From: Polychytrium aggregatum | Taxonomy: Eukaryota > Chytridiomycota > Chytridiomycetes > Polychytriales | Length of the DNA: 64,000 nt | Direction: 5' to 3' | Assembly: GCF_025602895.1 (NCBI RefSeq) | Contig: NW_026516356.1 | Coordinates: 30,514 to 94,513 of the forward strand | Part shown: positions 1 to 11,223 of the stretch, piece after piece | How the letters are laid out: every line of letters starts with the position of its first letter | Position numbering within the stretch: position 1 is the stretch's first letter | Made by a program: the position numbers and the translations under genes | The notes under the pieces: generated by a model | Seen by the model: the letters and a program-made list of their open reading frames with translations, nothing else | Told to the model about the DNA's origin: nothing | Databases searched by the model: none

Positions 1-1792
1 TTGCGGAGGTTTGCGTAGTCGCTGGTGCCGTCGTAAAAGAGGCAAGGTAAACCGAGGGTACTTGACTAGGCTGAGGAGCGGGTTGGAATGGATACCGCGA
101 CTGAGGTCCTGGCTGGGCTTGAGATTGAGATTGAGATTGGGATTGGGATTGGGATTGGAACTGCGTTTGGGCGATGAATTGATTAGGAGCCCACAGCTGA
201 GATGGAAGCGACTGTGACGGCGGTTGCGGCTGAGACGGCGATTGAAGTTGAGGCTGGACTGGTGCGACATTGGTTGCGTTGGTGGACATGAGCGTTTGTC
301 CCGACTTGGCCAGGCCGCTGGCTGCATACGGCTGCGCCGTGGTTGGCATGGGGAACTGGCTGCCACTTCCAGCCCACGCACCGTAACCACCCAGATCCTG
401 CTGCTGAGGTTGATATGGGGCAGTCGGCCGCTGAGGTGTGGCGTACAGGTCCTGCAGGAGCTGTCGTTGCCCAAACGATGTCTGCGGCTGGTTAACCGGG
501 ACAGCAGGGGCTTGCTGGTGAGGGGTCTCTTGAAGCCTGGCCGATTGGAAGGCCGGCGGCGGTGGCGGCAGCGGAATCAAGCGGGCCTCATCGTGAACCT
601 GCGATACCGTCTCCATGCTGGAGCGAGACATGTCGAGCGAAAGCGACGGGTTGCTCCAGGACGGAGGCACGCCGGATTTGTCTTCGCCATAAAGCTTGGG
701 TGGCAATGGCCCCATTGACATGGCGCTGTTTTTGCCCACGCTTGAGGGTGTGCGCTTCATGAAGCGGTATCCGCCAAAGATGGCCAGTCCGAGGAGCACG
801 ACGCCCCCAACCGCTCCCCCAGCAACGGCAGCGATGTTAACGCTACCGGTGTTGCTTGGAGTGTCAGGCGGTGAGGTTGGAGATGCTGTGGGAATCGTCG
901 GATTCACTGGAGGCGCTGTTGTCCCCGTCGGCACCACCACCTGCGATGTCCCGGTTACAACAGCCACGCCGCTAACGGGGACGACGAACGGGGCATCGGA
1001 TTTGGTCTTGCACGAGTCGGCGGTGAGACACAGTCGCAGCACATAGACCCCCGTGTGAATGTTGGACGGGATCGAGGCCGTGATGGTGTTCTGGATCATG
1101 GGTGAGGGGATGTTGGCAGGCAGGTTTCCACTGCCGATGGCGATGGCGTTCTGGCTCTGATCCTGTGTTCAAAGATCGCGCGTGCCAGTTTTGATTGTAC
1201 ATGGCCGTGCTGAGTTAGGGGATATGCCCGGCTCGTCTGTCCCCGCAAGGCTGCCTCGGCAGAGTAACCGTTCTCGCTGCATTCTCTGCTTTCGTCTCGA
1301 GGCCGTCCAGCACAGCCAGTCCTTATCGCAGCGACACTTACGATCAGACTAAGGGTGAAGGCACCGCCCAGAGCGGTTTGAGCAAAGAGATTGCCTGAGG
1401 GCATGCACGAGACATAGACATCGACTTGAGTGCCGGCACTCCACGTAGGGTCGCTTGCCTGTGAGGAGGATGCGAGGGTAGGGACAGGAGAAGGGCCAGC
1501 AGACAGGGCAGATGAGCAGCTTTTCAGGGGAAATAAAACGCTGGCTGGAAAGGCCAAATGCAAAAGGCGGCCACCGGATCCGAAAAGGGGGGGAGATAAA
1601 GTTTCTTTCTGTTTGCCGTTTGCCATTTTCCGTTTGTGGTGAGCGGTCGCGGACGCTGCACTGGCTCGGAGACCGCACCTTTTTCTGCAGATAGACGCTG
1701 AAAGCACTGGCCGTTGGCGCACAGAGCAACAGCACAACAGCCGCGAGCAGCAGCGCCGCCCGGTCGAGGCAGCAGGAGAGTGCTGAGGGCAT
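1..1792 (-). CDS. Kre9/Knh1-like Ser/Thr-rich single-pass membrane protein, copy 1 (3' end missing)
   Basis: Three exons read on the minus strand: 1792-1679, 1458-1342 and 1162 to the window edge, all joined in phase 0. Exon 1 is a signal peptide starting MPSALSCCLDRAALLLAAVV. Exon 2 carries a Trp-Ser-Ala-Gly-Thr segment typical of the Kre9/Knh1 N-terminal domain of fungal wall-associated proteins. Exon 3 holds a conserved LRLCLTADSC block, a Thr/Pro/Val linker, one hydrophobic helix (about 800-860, Ala/Gly/Val-rich) and a long Gln/Pro/Ser-rich cytoplasmic tail ending in Gln-Ser repeats (121-160). No stop is reached before position 1, so the C-terminus is absent. Exon 1 ends at an unusual GTGCGG donor. 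Copy 2 lies just upstream with the same intron positions, so the two are paralogues. A role as wall-surface protein or sensor is inferred. Confidence 0.72.
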
Positions 1793-3507
1793 AGCGATCC
1801 TGGGTCGCAGGAGCAAAGGCCAGAGGATGGAGGAGAGAGGGAGGGAGGCCAGGCTTGGATGGCGGGCGGGGTTTGCTGCGACGATGGCGACGTCGATGGG
1901 ATGGCTGGGTGGTCTTTTGGCGCTGAGCGAGGGGAGGGGAACGGTCGTCGACCAGCCGGGCGGCAAGGGCCTTTGTATGAAAGACGGCAAGGGCTTGTGG
2001 TGGGACGCGGATGCGCGGGCGCGTGCCACCCCACGGACACGACACGGGATCCGCTGTGCCGCCTGTGCGCAGACAGTCAGTTTCTTGGTGCCGAGCCAGC
2101 AGAATCCGATATGGACTCGATGCCGACCGGTCATGGACCATCATGGACCATCATGGACCGTCATGGACTCGGCGCTGGCGGGCTGGCGGGCTGGGTATCG
2201 ATGGTGCAGATCCGACATGGACTCGGTGTGTTCTGCATGGGCCCGTGAGCGCCCCTCGACCGATATCGCTGCAGCGGCCGGAGCCAGTCCCGTCCACCGC
2301 CAAAGCCACAGCCACAGCCGCGTGCGCCATGCATGTCGCACAGCTCGTCTTGCTGCCCTCTATGTGCACAGAGGACCGCCGTTCCTGTTGGCGTGGCTGT
2401 CGCGGATGCGCTGAGCCGACACACGCAGCGGCGCCAGCCCTCGATCCGATTCGGAATGCATCTTTTTCTTTCCCGTCGCATGCAATGTGTCAGCCAGAAT
2501 CGATAGCCGCTGACTGGACGCCATGCACCAGCCAGGAAAGCCAAAAGCCAACAGCCAAAAGGCCGCCGGGCGAGGCAGCGAGACATTCGCCGTAACACTG
2601 GAACAGGCCAAAATTATATCGACGCCATTACGAAGACCCCATACGCCAGAGCTACAAGATAGTGCTAATTACAACCCCATCCAAAACAACACCAAAAATG
2701 ACAACGCAAGCAGCAATTCATCCAAAGCGATATGGTACATGATTTACACTCTTCGAGGGGAGGGGGCCGAGAAATGGAGGGAGGAGGAAGCAAGAGGCGT
2801 TTGCGCCGTCTGCCTTGGGCCAGAGCAGGGAATCAGTCGCCGTTGGGGCGCCGATCGGACCATTCTTGACCCGGCGGGAGCGGAGACTCGGCTGCATCGT
2901 TCCTAGATATCCGCCGCCACAAACGCCATCGACGAGTCCTGCGATCTTCGGGCATGTTTCTTCTTGGAGCTGGCGCCACAGCTGAGGAATGGGTGCACCA
3001 CGAGCGAGAGAAAGAACGAGAGGGAAAGAGTGATTGTTTCGCAGAGCCAGGCAAGACCGACGATGCACGAACCGAGAAGGAGAAAGGCGGAGGAGGTGCA
3101 GAGCCCGCGGCGATGCGCGATTCACAGATTCGGAATGTATTGCATTTGATCATATGTTGAGCATAGCGCCCACGACGCGGGAACGACAGGCAAGTCGGGG
3201 GGCGGCGTGCGTAGCAAAGCGGACAGAGTGCCCGGGAGCGCCAAGGATGAGCGAGGGAATAGATGGCGGGAAGAAGAACAAGAAGAAAGAGGGGAACGAT
3301 GTGGTTTAGTAGAGCGGACATTGTGCTGGACATCACTGGCGTGTCCAGCATGTAAGTGATGATTCTTGAGTAATCGGCAGGCTGGCCGATGTCTGACTAT
3401 GGTGCTTCTATCTGGCAGCGGCTGTGTTGTACTGGGTGCACTGAGTGTACTGGCTGCAGCGTGCTCTGCTCGCTAGCCCGCGGCTATCAACTGGCGGCCG
3501 AACATAG
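1793..3507. other. intergenic region between two Kre9-like paralogues
   Basis: No supported gene. It contains a short imperfect tandem run of ATGGACCATC-like units at about 2131-2168. Open frames here are G/C-rich shadows with no recognisable domain. It should hold the promoter of copy 1 and the 3' end of copy 2. Confidence 0.5.
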
Positions 3508-4863
3508 TTAGCCATCCAGCAGCTGCTGGTGGGAGATATCTCCATGCTTCATGATCGATCTAGTTCTCCACCTTCTCCAGAAGTAGAAGCCGCCGCCTCC
3601 GAGCAGACACAGGAAGGCAACGCCGGCGACCGAGATGCCAATGATCGAGCCGGTGCTGGGCGGGGCAGGGGTGTTGGTGATGAGAGAATCGGGGTTGTTT
3701 GGGTTGATTGGGTTGTTGGAGCTGTGACCGCTGACGGGAACAACGAACGGGGACTCGGTGTTGGATCGGCAGTTGTCGGCGGTGAGACAGAGCCTCAGTT
3801 TGTAGGTGTTTGTGGCGAGATCGCCGGGGACCGTCACCGACACATTCGTGGAGACCAGGGACGAGTTGATGCTGCTTGGAAACGTGCCCGAGCCAATGAT
3901 TGCCAGCTGGCGCTCGGTGTTGTCCTGGATGCGAGTTGGAAATGACGGATCAGCCAGATGCGAGATGGGTTCTGGCAAACAGTCTCCCGAAGCGCAGCGA
4001 CAGAGGCGCCGCGATGGCGATGGCGATGGCGATGGTGATGGCGATGGCGATGGCGATGGCGATGGCGATGGCGATGGCGATGGCGATGGCGATGGGTTCC
4101 GGCTACTCGCGACATGGGCCGCAAGGCTCGAGGCCAGAAGCAGTCCATTCCCGCTCTAACCATACCCAGCGTGTCAGGCGGGCAGCAATCTCCCCCATGT
4201 CACCAGGGATCGGTCGCCCTACCCTACAGGCAACAGCGCAGCGAAGGAGCGGAGAGAAGGGAGAAACCTACCACAAACGAAATAGTGAAGCCGCCGCCGG
4301 CAGCCGAGTTGTTGAACCGGTTTCCGTCTTGGGTGCACATGACCTCGATGGCATATTGACTCCCGGCTTTCCAGATCACCTCATTAACCTATAGTTGGCA
4401 GCAGCAGCAAGGCCGTGGACAGCAAGACCACGGGCAGCAAGACCACGAGCAGCAACGCGGAGCATATACGAGCAGTGCGGCGGTAAGTGAAGGCTCGTGG
4501 AGTCAGAGGGCATGGAGGCGTGGGGACGATCGCCGCCACGATGATAGCCCCGGCCTGCTCTCCCCACTGCTTGGCATAGGGAGGCGCTTTGCCGAACCAG
4601 CTGCCCCATTTGCTATGCCTGTGTGTATGCTCGGTCGAGAGATCGGTGTGGAGACACCTCGGGAGACTTTGATGAAGCCCGTGGCGTATCCTTCCTGTCT
4701 GGTCTCGCTCCTCTTTGGCTGCTGCTTCAGCCACATATGCACCGCATGGCCAGACATCCTGCTTTGCAGCAAAACAGACGAGTACCTTGAGGTAGACGTT
4801 GAAGGCATCGGCCCAGGCTGCCGCGCAGGCAAGGAGCCACACGATCTTGAGCAAGAGCGACAT
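3508..4863 (-). CDS. Kre9/Knh1-like single-pass membrane protein, copy 2
   Basis: Three exons, 4863-4786, 4388-4272 and 3924-3508, all in phase 0, give 203 aa. A signal peptide (MSLLLKIVWLLACAAAWADA) is followed by an exon encoding a WKAGSQYAIEV segment like the Kre9/Knh1 domain, then GSGTFPSSIN and LRLCLTADNC blocks shared with copy 1, an Asn/Pro/Thr linker and one helix (about 3580-3640) with a short basic tail that includes RRWRTR. Exon 2 is 117 bp here and in copy 1, and intron phases match, so this is a tandem duplicate. Its tail is only about 25 residues, unlike the long Gln-rich tail of copy 1. Intron 2 (4271-3925) contains a long hexanucleotide array. Likely a plasma-membrane or wall-surface protein; substrate or partner unknown. 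Confidence 0.75.
4011..4095. repeat. (GGCGAT)n hexanucleotide array in intron 2 of copy 2
   Basis: About 14 units of GGCGAT with one GGTGAT variant, wholly inside the second intron of the Kre9-like copy 2 gene. Confidence 0.95.
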
Positions 4864-5854
4864 GGTGGTGGTGTGTAGATGCAAGTGTAGATGCAAGTGC
4901 AGGTGCGGTTCAGCGCCAGACTCGGAGGGGATGGGAGTGGGTTGCAGGCAGATGGAAGGCGAAAGAGAACAGATGGCTGACGGACAGACGGACGGACGAT
5001 GGACGGGTGGCAGACGGGCGCCTCAAAAGGTGTGGTGGCTCGTCGCCGTGGCCAGGCCGTGGCGGCGGCTGGTACGACTAGGCGCGTCGAGGGCCGTGCG
5101 CGTCGCCCGGGGCCAGCCTGACGCCACCACAGCACAGGACACACAGAAAACACAGGACTCAGTATGCGCAGCACCACAAACCCGTCCCGCCAGAAGGTTT
5201 TGAGTCTTTCTCGAATTGGAGCGCAGCCAGGCTTCACCGCCTGCACCGCCTGCGAGGGTTGGGTGGGGGAAGCAGGGATATGGCCTTTGTCTCGGAGGTG
5301 GCGGTGAGCGTCGCGGGGACCATGAGGGACAACAGCCACCGGCGTCTGGTTGGCGTGACCCATATCGAAGCTCCCGTCGCAGACCCGCTGGCAGGAACGA
5401 ACCAGTCCCAGCAACAGCGATGATGATGATGATGATGCATGTATTTCGGTAATCGAGGCGATGAGCGAGTGCCGCCCGTTCCATTTGGGACGGGCTGTAA
5501 AACAATGTATGCGCATATGGGGGGGGGAGTGACATGAGTGGGCGTGCAAGGCAGGGCAGTTGTGTGTGGGTCAAGAAAAGCAGGCTATCAGTTTCGAGAT
5601 CGCAGGTATCGGCAAGGCAAGACAAGGCAAGACAAGGCAAGGCAAGGCAAGGCAAGGCAAGACAAGGCAGAAGGGGGCAATGCAGAAAGGGCCAAGTAGT
5701 ATGGAAGGGCAAGTGTGCAAGATGGTCATGCAATACAGTTGTGCAAGGCGGCAGGCCGCGGGGAGATTCAGATCCAACACGGGCCAGGCGACAAAGCCAG
5801 GACCAAACGAGCAGCCTTTCGTGGGCTGCCATTCCCCAGCAAACAGCACTACCC
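4864..5854. other. intergenic region with a GGCAA/GACAA array
   Basis: No gene supported. A pentameric array of GGCAA and GACAA units runs from 5611 to 5670, and a short (GAT)n tract lies at about 5420-5435. Start-side sequence of copy 2 lies at the left edge and the 3' flank of the next gene at the right edge. Confidence 0.55.
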
Positions 5855-7417
5855 TCAGATCGGCGGCTGTTGGATAGCCTCCCGACCAGTTGGGGCGGGG
5901 CATCCGCGAGTTCCCGGGACACCGAAGCCGGACCCGTGCTTGGCTGCAAGATCGTCGATCGTCAACTCGGGGCCACAAATATCCAGGAACAGCTGGTTGA
6001 GTCTGCTGTCCAGCGCCGCCTCGAACCGGGGCGGTGCCTGGGGCTGCATTGGGGCTTGGCGTACTTGAGATGCGTGAGATGCCTGGGGTGCCCGAGATGT
6101 CTGGGGTGCCCGAGATACCTGCATCGCTTTGTTGCTGGCCTGGCCGGGTGCGCTCGCCGTGATTGCCGATGTGTCCGGATATGCGCCGTACGGCCTGCGT
6201 CCGTGCCAATTGCCGGGCAAGTGGTTGCGCTCAAACTCGTTCTTGCCCGAATATGCAGGGGTGTATTCCAGCACATGGCTGGGCTGGCGCCGAAGCGTCG
6301 CAGGGCCCTTATGCGAGGAAACCAGATGGGCCATGCGGCGGATGAGCCCACGACCCTTTCGAGAGGCCCGACTGCCGCTCCGGGTCACGGTGGCTGGAGA
6401 TGGAGCCAGGGCAGGACGTGCGGGCCTGGGCTCTGGTTCCGACTGTGCTCGACCGATTGCTGACGATTTATCGGGGCTCGCCCGACCGTAGATCGGTTCG
6501 GATAGCTGTGACAGACGGACGCTCGACAGGATCGAGACGCTCGAGATGGGGCGGTGCACCATTGTTGCGAGGGTGGACTCGGATGTCGGCCGGGCGCTGT
6601 CGTTACTGCAGCTGTTGCGGCGGTCGCTTTTGCGATCGCTGTCGTCGCTGTCGTCGCTACCATTGTCGTTGCTGACGTGGCTGTCGCTGCTGTTGTTACA
6701 ATCGTTGTCGCAAAGTGGGTCGTTAGTGGCTGATCCTGAGGGAGGCGACGCGTTTCGTCCCAACGTCGATGTGCCGGATGACTCCAGGTCCAAGTTTCCC
6801 GCAGCCAAGGACGGCGATGCTGTGATCGAGGACGAGATCAAGGGCGACGCCGGCGTGATCGGAAGCGAGAGAGTTGCGGGTGACCCCGGGCAAGGAAGAT
6901 GGCGGAATTGCGTCGTAAAGGAGAAGGGCCGGCGCGAAGGCGACCAGTTGGCGGGTGGGCACGGGTGTGGGTTGCAAAAGTCGTCGAGATAGACGACCTC
7001 GGAAGCATCGTCGTCGTGCAGGGTTGTGGTAGAGGAGTAGCGGTTGGGATCGGTGTCTTGGGTCCGGTCCAGGCTTTGGACAAGATGCCCGTCTTGGGCC
7101 AAGGCAGAGTCGATTTGTCGTCGCTGGCGGCCAGTCGGATACGGGCTCTGGTCTTCCGGGTCCGAATCCAGCTCTCCAAGACACCAGGAAAACGTGGGCT
7201 GCTTGCGGAGGGTGACTGTCGACTCACGGCGACCGGCCCGGGAGAAGCCCTTGATGAGGGATGCGAGCCGGGTGGAGGCCTTGCGGGTCAAGCCGGTCTT
7301 GAGCACAGCGATGGACTTCCACCTGCCGTCGAGCTGGCCGTCGAGCTGGCTGTTGAGTTGGCTCCCGAGAGTTTCTGCGGGTAACTGGGCGCGATCGGGA
7401 TGGCTGTCGCTCATGGC
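5855..7417 (-). CDS. Ser-rich hypothetical protein
   Basis: Single uninterrupted frame; the first convincing start is MSDSHPDRAQL at 7417, giving 520 aa. The frame is open upstream to 7807, so a longer N-terminus is possible, but that part is Pro/Arg-rich and unconvincing. The protein is largely low complexity (Ser, Asp, Asn and Pro runs). Near the N-terminus it has a basic segment, KASTRLASLIKGFSR, and toward the C-terminus another, SRASRKGRGLIRRMAHL. No transmembrane helix, signal peptide or known domain was recognised. The two basic/hydrophobic patches could be amphipathic or docking motifs (inference). Function unknown. Confidence 0.55.
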   Translation of the reverse strand, partial: AMSDSHPDRAQLPAETLGSQLNSQLDGQLDGRWKSIAVLKTGLTRKASTRLASLIKGFSRAGRRESTVTLRKQPTFSWCLGELDSDPEDQSPYPTGRQRRQIDSALAQDGHLVQSLDRTQDTDPNRYSSTTTLHDDDASEVVYLDDFCNPHPCPPANWSPSRRPFSFTTQFRHLPCPGSPATLSLPITPASPLISSSITASPSLAAGNLDLESSGTSTLGRNASPPSGSATNDPLCDNDCNNSSDSHVSNDNGSDDSDDSDRKSDRRNSCSNDSARPTSESTLATMVHRPISSVSILSSVRLSQLSEPIYGRASPDKSSAIGRAQSEPEPRPARPALAPSPATVTRSGSRASRKGRGLIRRMAHLVSSHKGPATLRRQPSHVLEYTPAYSGKNEFERNHLPGNWHGRRPYGAYPDTSAITASAPGQASNKAMQVSRAPQTSRAPQASHASQVRQAPMQPQAPPRFEAALDSRLNQLFLDICGPELTIDDLAAKHGSGFGVPGTRGCPAPTGREAIQQPPI

Positions 7418-9202
7418 TGCGTTAGAGCAGTCGATGGTTGGCTGTGGCGGAAATAAGGCTGTGGATGGATCTCGCTGACTCGAGGCAGCTGGCGAGACAA
7501 GTCTGCACCGGAGTACTATGCGCCGTGAGACCGTGCCGGACCAAGTGTTGCAGGGCGGCGTGGGAGGACCTTGGCCAGCTGGGCCAAAGCCGGGCGCCGG
7601 CCTTATAGCCCGGGCAGTACGGGCGGAGGAGCAGAGCGGGCGCCCTGGATCGATGCTTGCCAGTGGTGGAGGAGGTAGGGGAGTCGGCGTGCTTGTTGGT
7701 TCAGAAGGGTCCTCGTTGCGGACAGGATGGCGGGAGACCAATGTGAGGCCGGCTGGGCTTTGGGCGGCTGTGGATTCGGGCGCCGAACCACAGCACGAAG
7801 GCGACAACAGGGCAGTCCTGGCCGTTGGTGCTGACTGTCGAAGGGGAGTGGTGTTGTTTGTTGTGAGGGGTGGAAGCGCCGGCTGTTGGACGGTATCGAG
7901 CGGTATCGAGCGGTATCGAGCATCGTTGAGGGCTGTCCAGCGCCGTCGAAGGCTGTCGAGGGCTGTCGAGGGCTGTCGGTATCGGCACTGTTAAACCGCA
8001 GGGTCAATTGGCGGGTATCCCTTCAGCTCTGTCTAGTGTTGCTGTTGCTGCTGACAGTGTCCGAGGATGCAAAAACGGTATGTGTTGTTGCAGCGACGTC
8101 GTCCGGCGCATCCCACCCCCACTGAGCAGCGCAGTTCCCCAGCCCAGACCCTCGCAAAGGCGAAAGGAGACCAGAGAGACAGAGAAAGAAGGGAGAGGGG
8201 TCGATAGGCGGGCGGAGGTGGTTGGGCGACAGACGGCTGAGGATCGGCGAGTGGTTTCGCACGGTCGACCGGGGGATACACTCCGCGGGCGGACATATCT
8301 CCGCTGCAGAGCATGCTGCGCTGGCTTGGGTCTCGAGGGACAGTTTGTGTCGATGGCCGACCACTGGTGTGGCCTATCGATCACCAGAGCGGTGTGCCCG
8401 CTCGGCACCCAACGAACCGATCTGGCGGGAGTTGCGGACAACGACCCAGCCTGGCGCGCAAACATGGGGCGGGAAACGGAATTGCCGAACAAGCGATGCT
8501 GGACAGGCGCTGCTGGACAAGTGCTGCTGGACAGACTTGCCGGGCGAGTCGGCCCTGGATGGGATATGGCCATGTCCGCCCAGCAGGCATCGCTGCGCTG
8601 GTGGTCGTGGAGTCGTGCGCGACGGATGATGAGCGGATGCGCAAGCCGGCGGCAAACAGGCGGGCAAGCGGGCAAGCGGGCAAGCCGACGCACTGATACG
8701 GACGGAGTGGAAAGCGAAAAGCTGACGGCTCGACCAACTACTCCGTTTGTTTTCCGCCGCGCAGCGCTGATGTTTGGGCCCTGTGTCTGCATCCACTTGC
8801 ATCCACTTGCATCCACTTGCATCCACTTGCATCCACTTGCATCCACTTGCATCCGCTGCCGTCCGCTTGCATGGGCGGTATCGGTCAAGCGCTCTTGCGA
8901 TATTTGGCCCGCCAAGAGTAGGGGCCGGTCGTTTCTGCGGAGCCAGTGCGCCGTCTCCTGTCCGAACAAATGTGCCGCGGCAATCCCGGCTGGCACCGCA
9001 CTGCTCGCCCTGGTCCATGCTCAAGTCTCTCGTTAGTTATCGATCCGTCTTCTAAAGCAGATCCTTGGCTGCATTGCATGTCCCCTCTGCCCACAATCCA
9101 TTGCATGTCCCCTCTGCCACCACGATCCATTTTATGGCGTGCTATCGCTCGTTGCTGGAGGGCTGTATTGGCTGGTTTCCTGCTCTGGTGCTCGCCTCGC
9201 CA
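7418..9202. other. long intergenic region with several short tandem repeats
   Basis: Open frames of over 300 codons exist on both strands at 8004-9036 but overlap each other, lack domains and contain translated simple repeats, so none is called. Direct repeats include CGGTATCGAG (x3, about 7897-7926), GGCTGTCGA units at about 7940-7976 and the 10-mer array listed separately. Confidence 0.5.
8791..8850. repeat. 10-bp tandem repeat, ATCCACTTGC x6
   Basis: Six perfect head-to-tail copies, followed by a degenerate copy (ATCCGCTGCC). They lie in the gap downstream of the tyrosinase gene. Confidence 0.95.
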
Positions 9203-11223
9203 TCAGCTGGCTGCATTTGCAGTGTTGAATGCTTCGACAAATTGATTCGTTTGGGCCTCCAGCTGCCGAATGAATGTGACATTGATGTGCCCGGCTGGCC
9301 AGAAAGCCTGGATGGCGTCTTCCGTAAGTGCCTCGGGACTGGCCAGGACAGTCGGGATGTCACTCGCCAGCGACGATGGCGGTGGCTCGTAGCTGACACA
9401 CATTTGGTTGTAGCTGTCCATGGCGTCCGATACCTTGACTCCAAATATCGTCAAGGGATCCTGAAGCGTCGCTTGAGCGCCGGTAGGAGTATGCCCGCCG
9501 TAGTTGAATACATTCGACGTGTTGACTTGCTGCCAGTTGTTCCATAGTCGATCGATGTTTCTGTGTTCGGGACAAAGGGTTCGCATCGATACAGGATGGA
9601 GTGAGCACGATGCAATGCGGCAGGGCGCTGTATGCCCCAAGCCGGCACCACCCATGCAGAAGGCACAAAGCCATCACCATCACCATCGCCGGTTGTCCAG
9701 CGGTGGCCACCAATAGCCCCATCGCAAACATCCCCAGCAGTTGTGCTTACGAGTGGTGCAGGAAGAAGATTGGGTCGTTTGGGGAGTAGCGCGGATTTGT
9801 AAAGTCTCCGTTGAGCCCACCGGCATTGACTGTCCCCAGGCGAGATTCCATTCAGCAATAGATAGCTTTAACATCAATGCTCCTTGTCGGACGTTCATCG
9901 CCCTTAAATACCCCCCGCTCGAGTGCTGTCGACGATTCAAGCTAGATCGGAGCCTTCTGCTTGTCCACTCCAGACAAACCATCGCCATCAAGGGACAACT
10001 TACCATGCGGATATCCATGGAAGGCTTCCAGCGACGGTGCAAACTGGGCAAAGGAGGTGACGTTGTCGAGCTGGTCGATCACATTCTGAGGAGTGAAGGC
10101 GCTGATGGTTGTCGCTGTCGTCCATTGGCGCTTGATGCACTGCCCAGCAAGCTGTGTGGGATACATCTTGACCCAGGCTGCAGATGGCATGGCCATGTGA
10201 GTGAATGACTCGGTCGGTGGGCTGGAGAAGCTGCAGCGACGAGATATATATGCCTCGTTCTCCAGCTCACACCACACCATGAAGCGCTCGTCCATGCCGC
10301 ACAGGAAGCAGCTCATGGTGGCGGTCCGTTTGACGGCTACCCGAGTCGACTCATAGAGGAGCGGCTGAGACATACATGCAGCGATTCCGTCTTGAAGGCA
10401 GTTGTTGCCAATGTAGGTGTGTGTGCCCCAGTATGGCCCCCAGATCGAGGACAGCTGTGGCGACTGCGAAACCTTGAGATTACTCCAGTCCCAGTACGGC
10501 AGCGTGATGTTGCTGTTGATCCGCTGTAGATGTTCTTCGTAAATCTTGATGTATACTCGGTGCCAGGGCAAGAATGCAGCCTGCGGCGTGCAGATAAGCG
10601 TCGGAAATCAATATTGATTGCTGCAAGTTCTTGGTCAATCGCACCGTTTTCCACAGAGCGATACAGCTTTGGTGTGCCAGCCGCACTCCCAGGCAGCATG
10701 TCGCTTGGGCCAGCTCATAGAGCAGCAACTAGAGACCCCTGATACTGACCACCCCGTGTGCGTTCATGGCATCGGTGTAGTGGATGTTGACAAAGTCATC
10801 AAAGGTGAAGGTGTTGCCTGGAACCTTGGGGCCCTTCTTGAGTTGGTTGACAGCATTTGCAAACTGACTTTGCTCGGCATCCGACAAAGCGTCCCAACTC
10901 CGCCGCACACTGATTTTGGTGCATGTTGGCGACGGCGAGGATGACGTTGATGACACTGCAGGCACAGATGTTGATGCTGTGGGGTACAGAGGCAGGGAAG
11001 ACTGGGTCACCGGAGCTGTGCTCGCTGGTGAGCTTGAAATCGGAGCCACATACACCGGATTTGGAGCCGAGCTGCCTGGGGGACTCGCGGATGCCGACGG
11101 ATTGACGGCGGCAAAGCTCGAGGCGGATGCCTTCTGTGCTTCAACGGCCCGCCAGATGCCAATTGCAACACCTGCGGCGACGATGAGAACAATGACTGGA
11201 ATGATTACTCTTCGCTGGACCAT
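9203..11223 (-). CDS. tyrosinase / polyphenol oxidase, N-terminally membrane anchored
   Basis: Four exons, 11223-10750, 10580-10004, 9829-9751 and 9560-9203, give 495 aa. The start at 11223 precedes a signal-anchor helix (VIIPVIVLIVAAGVAIGIW), then a Ser/Pro/Thr stalk. CuA ligands are seen as His in NIHYTDAMNAH plus FLPWHR (exon 1/2 junction). CuB ligands are in AFHGYPH and DPIFFLHHSNIDRLW (exons 2-4). Splice phases join exactly through both copper motifs, which supports the model. The enzyme would oxidise phenols to quinones, as in melanin synthesis. Unlike cytosolic fungal tyrosinases, the N-terminal helix suggests the catalytic domain is outside the cell or in a secretory compartment (inference). 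Divergent from the cyclin gene at 12970. Confidence 0.88.

Noticed and set aside
8004-9036. Open frames of about 330-340 codons on both strands
   Set aside because: They overlap almost fully in opposite orientation, include a translated 10-bp repeat, lack any domain, and match the pattern of chance frames in G/C-rich sequence.
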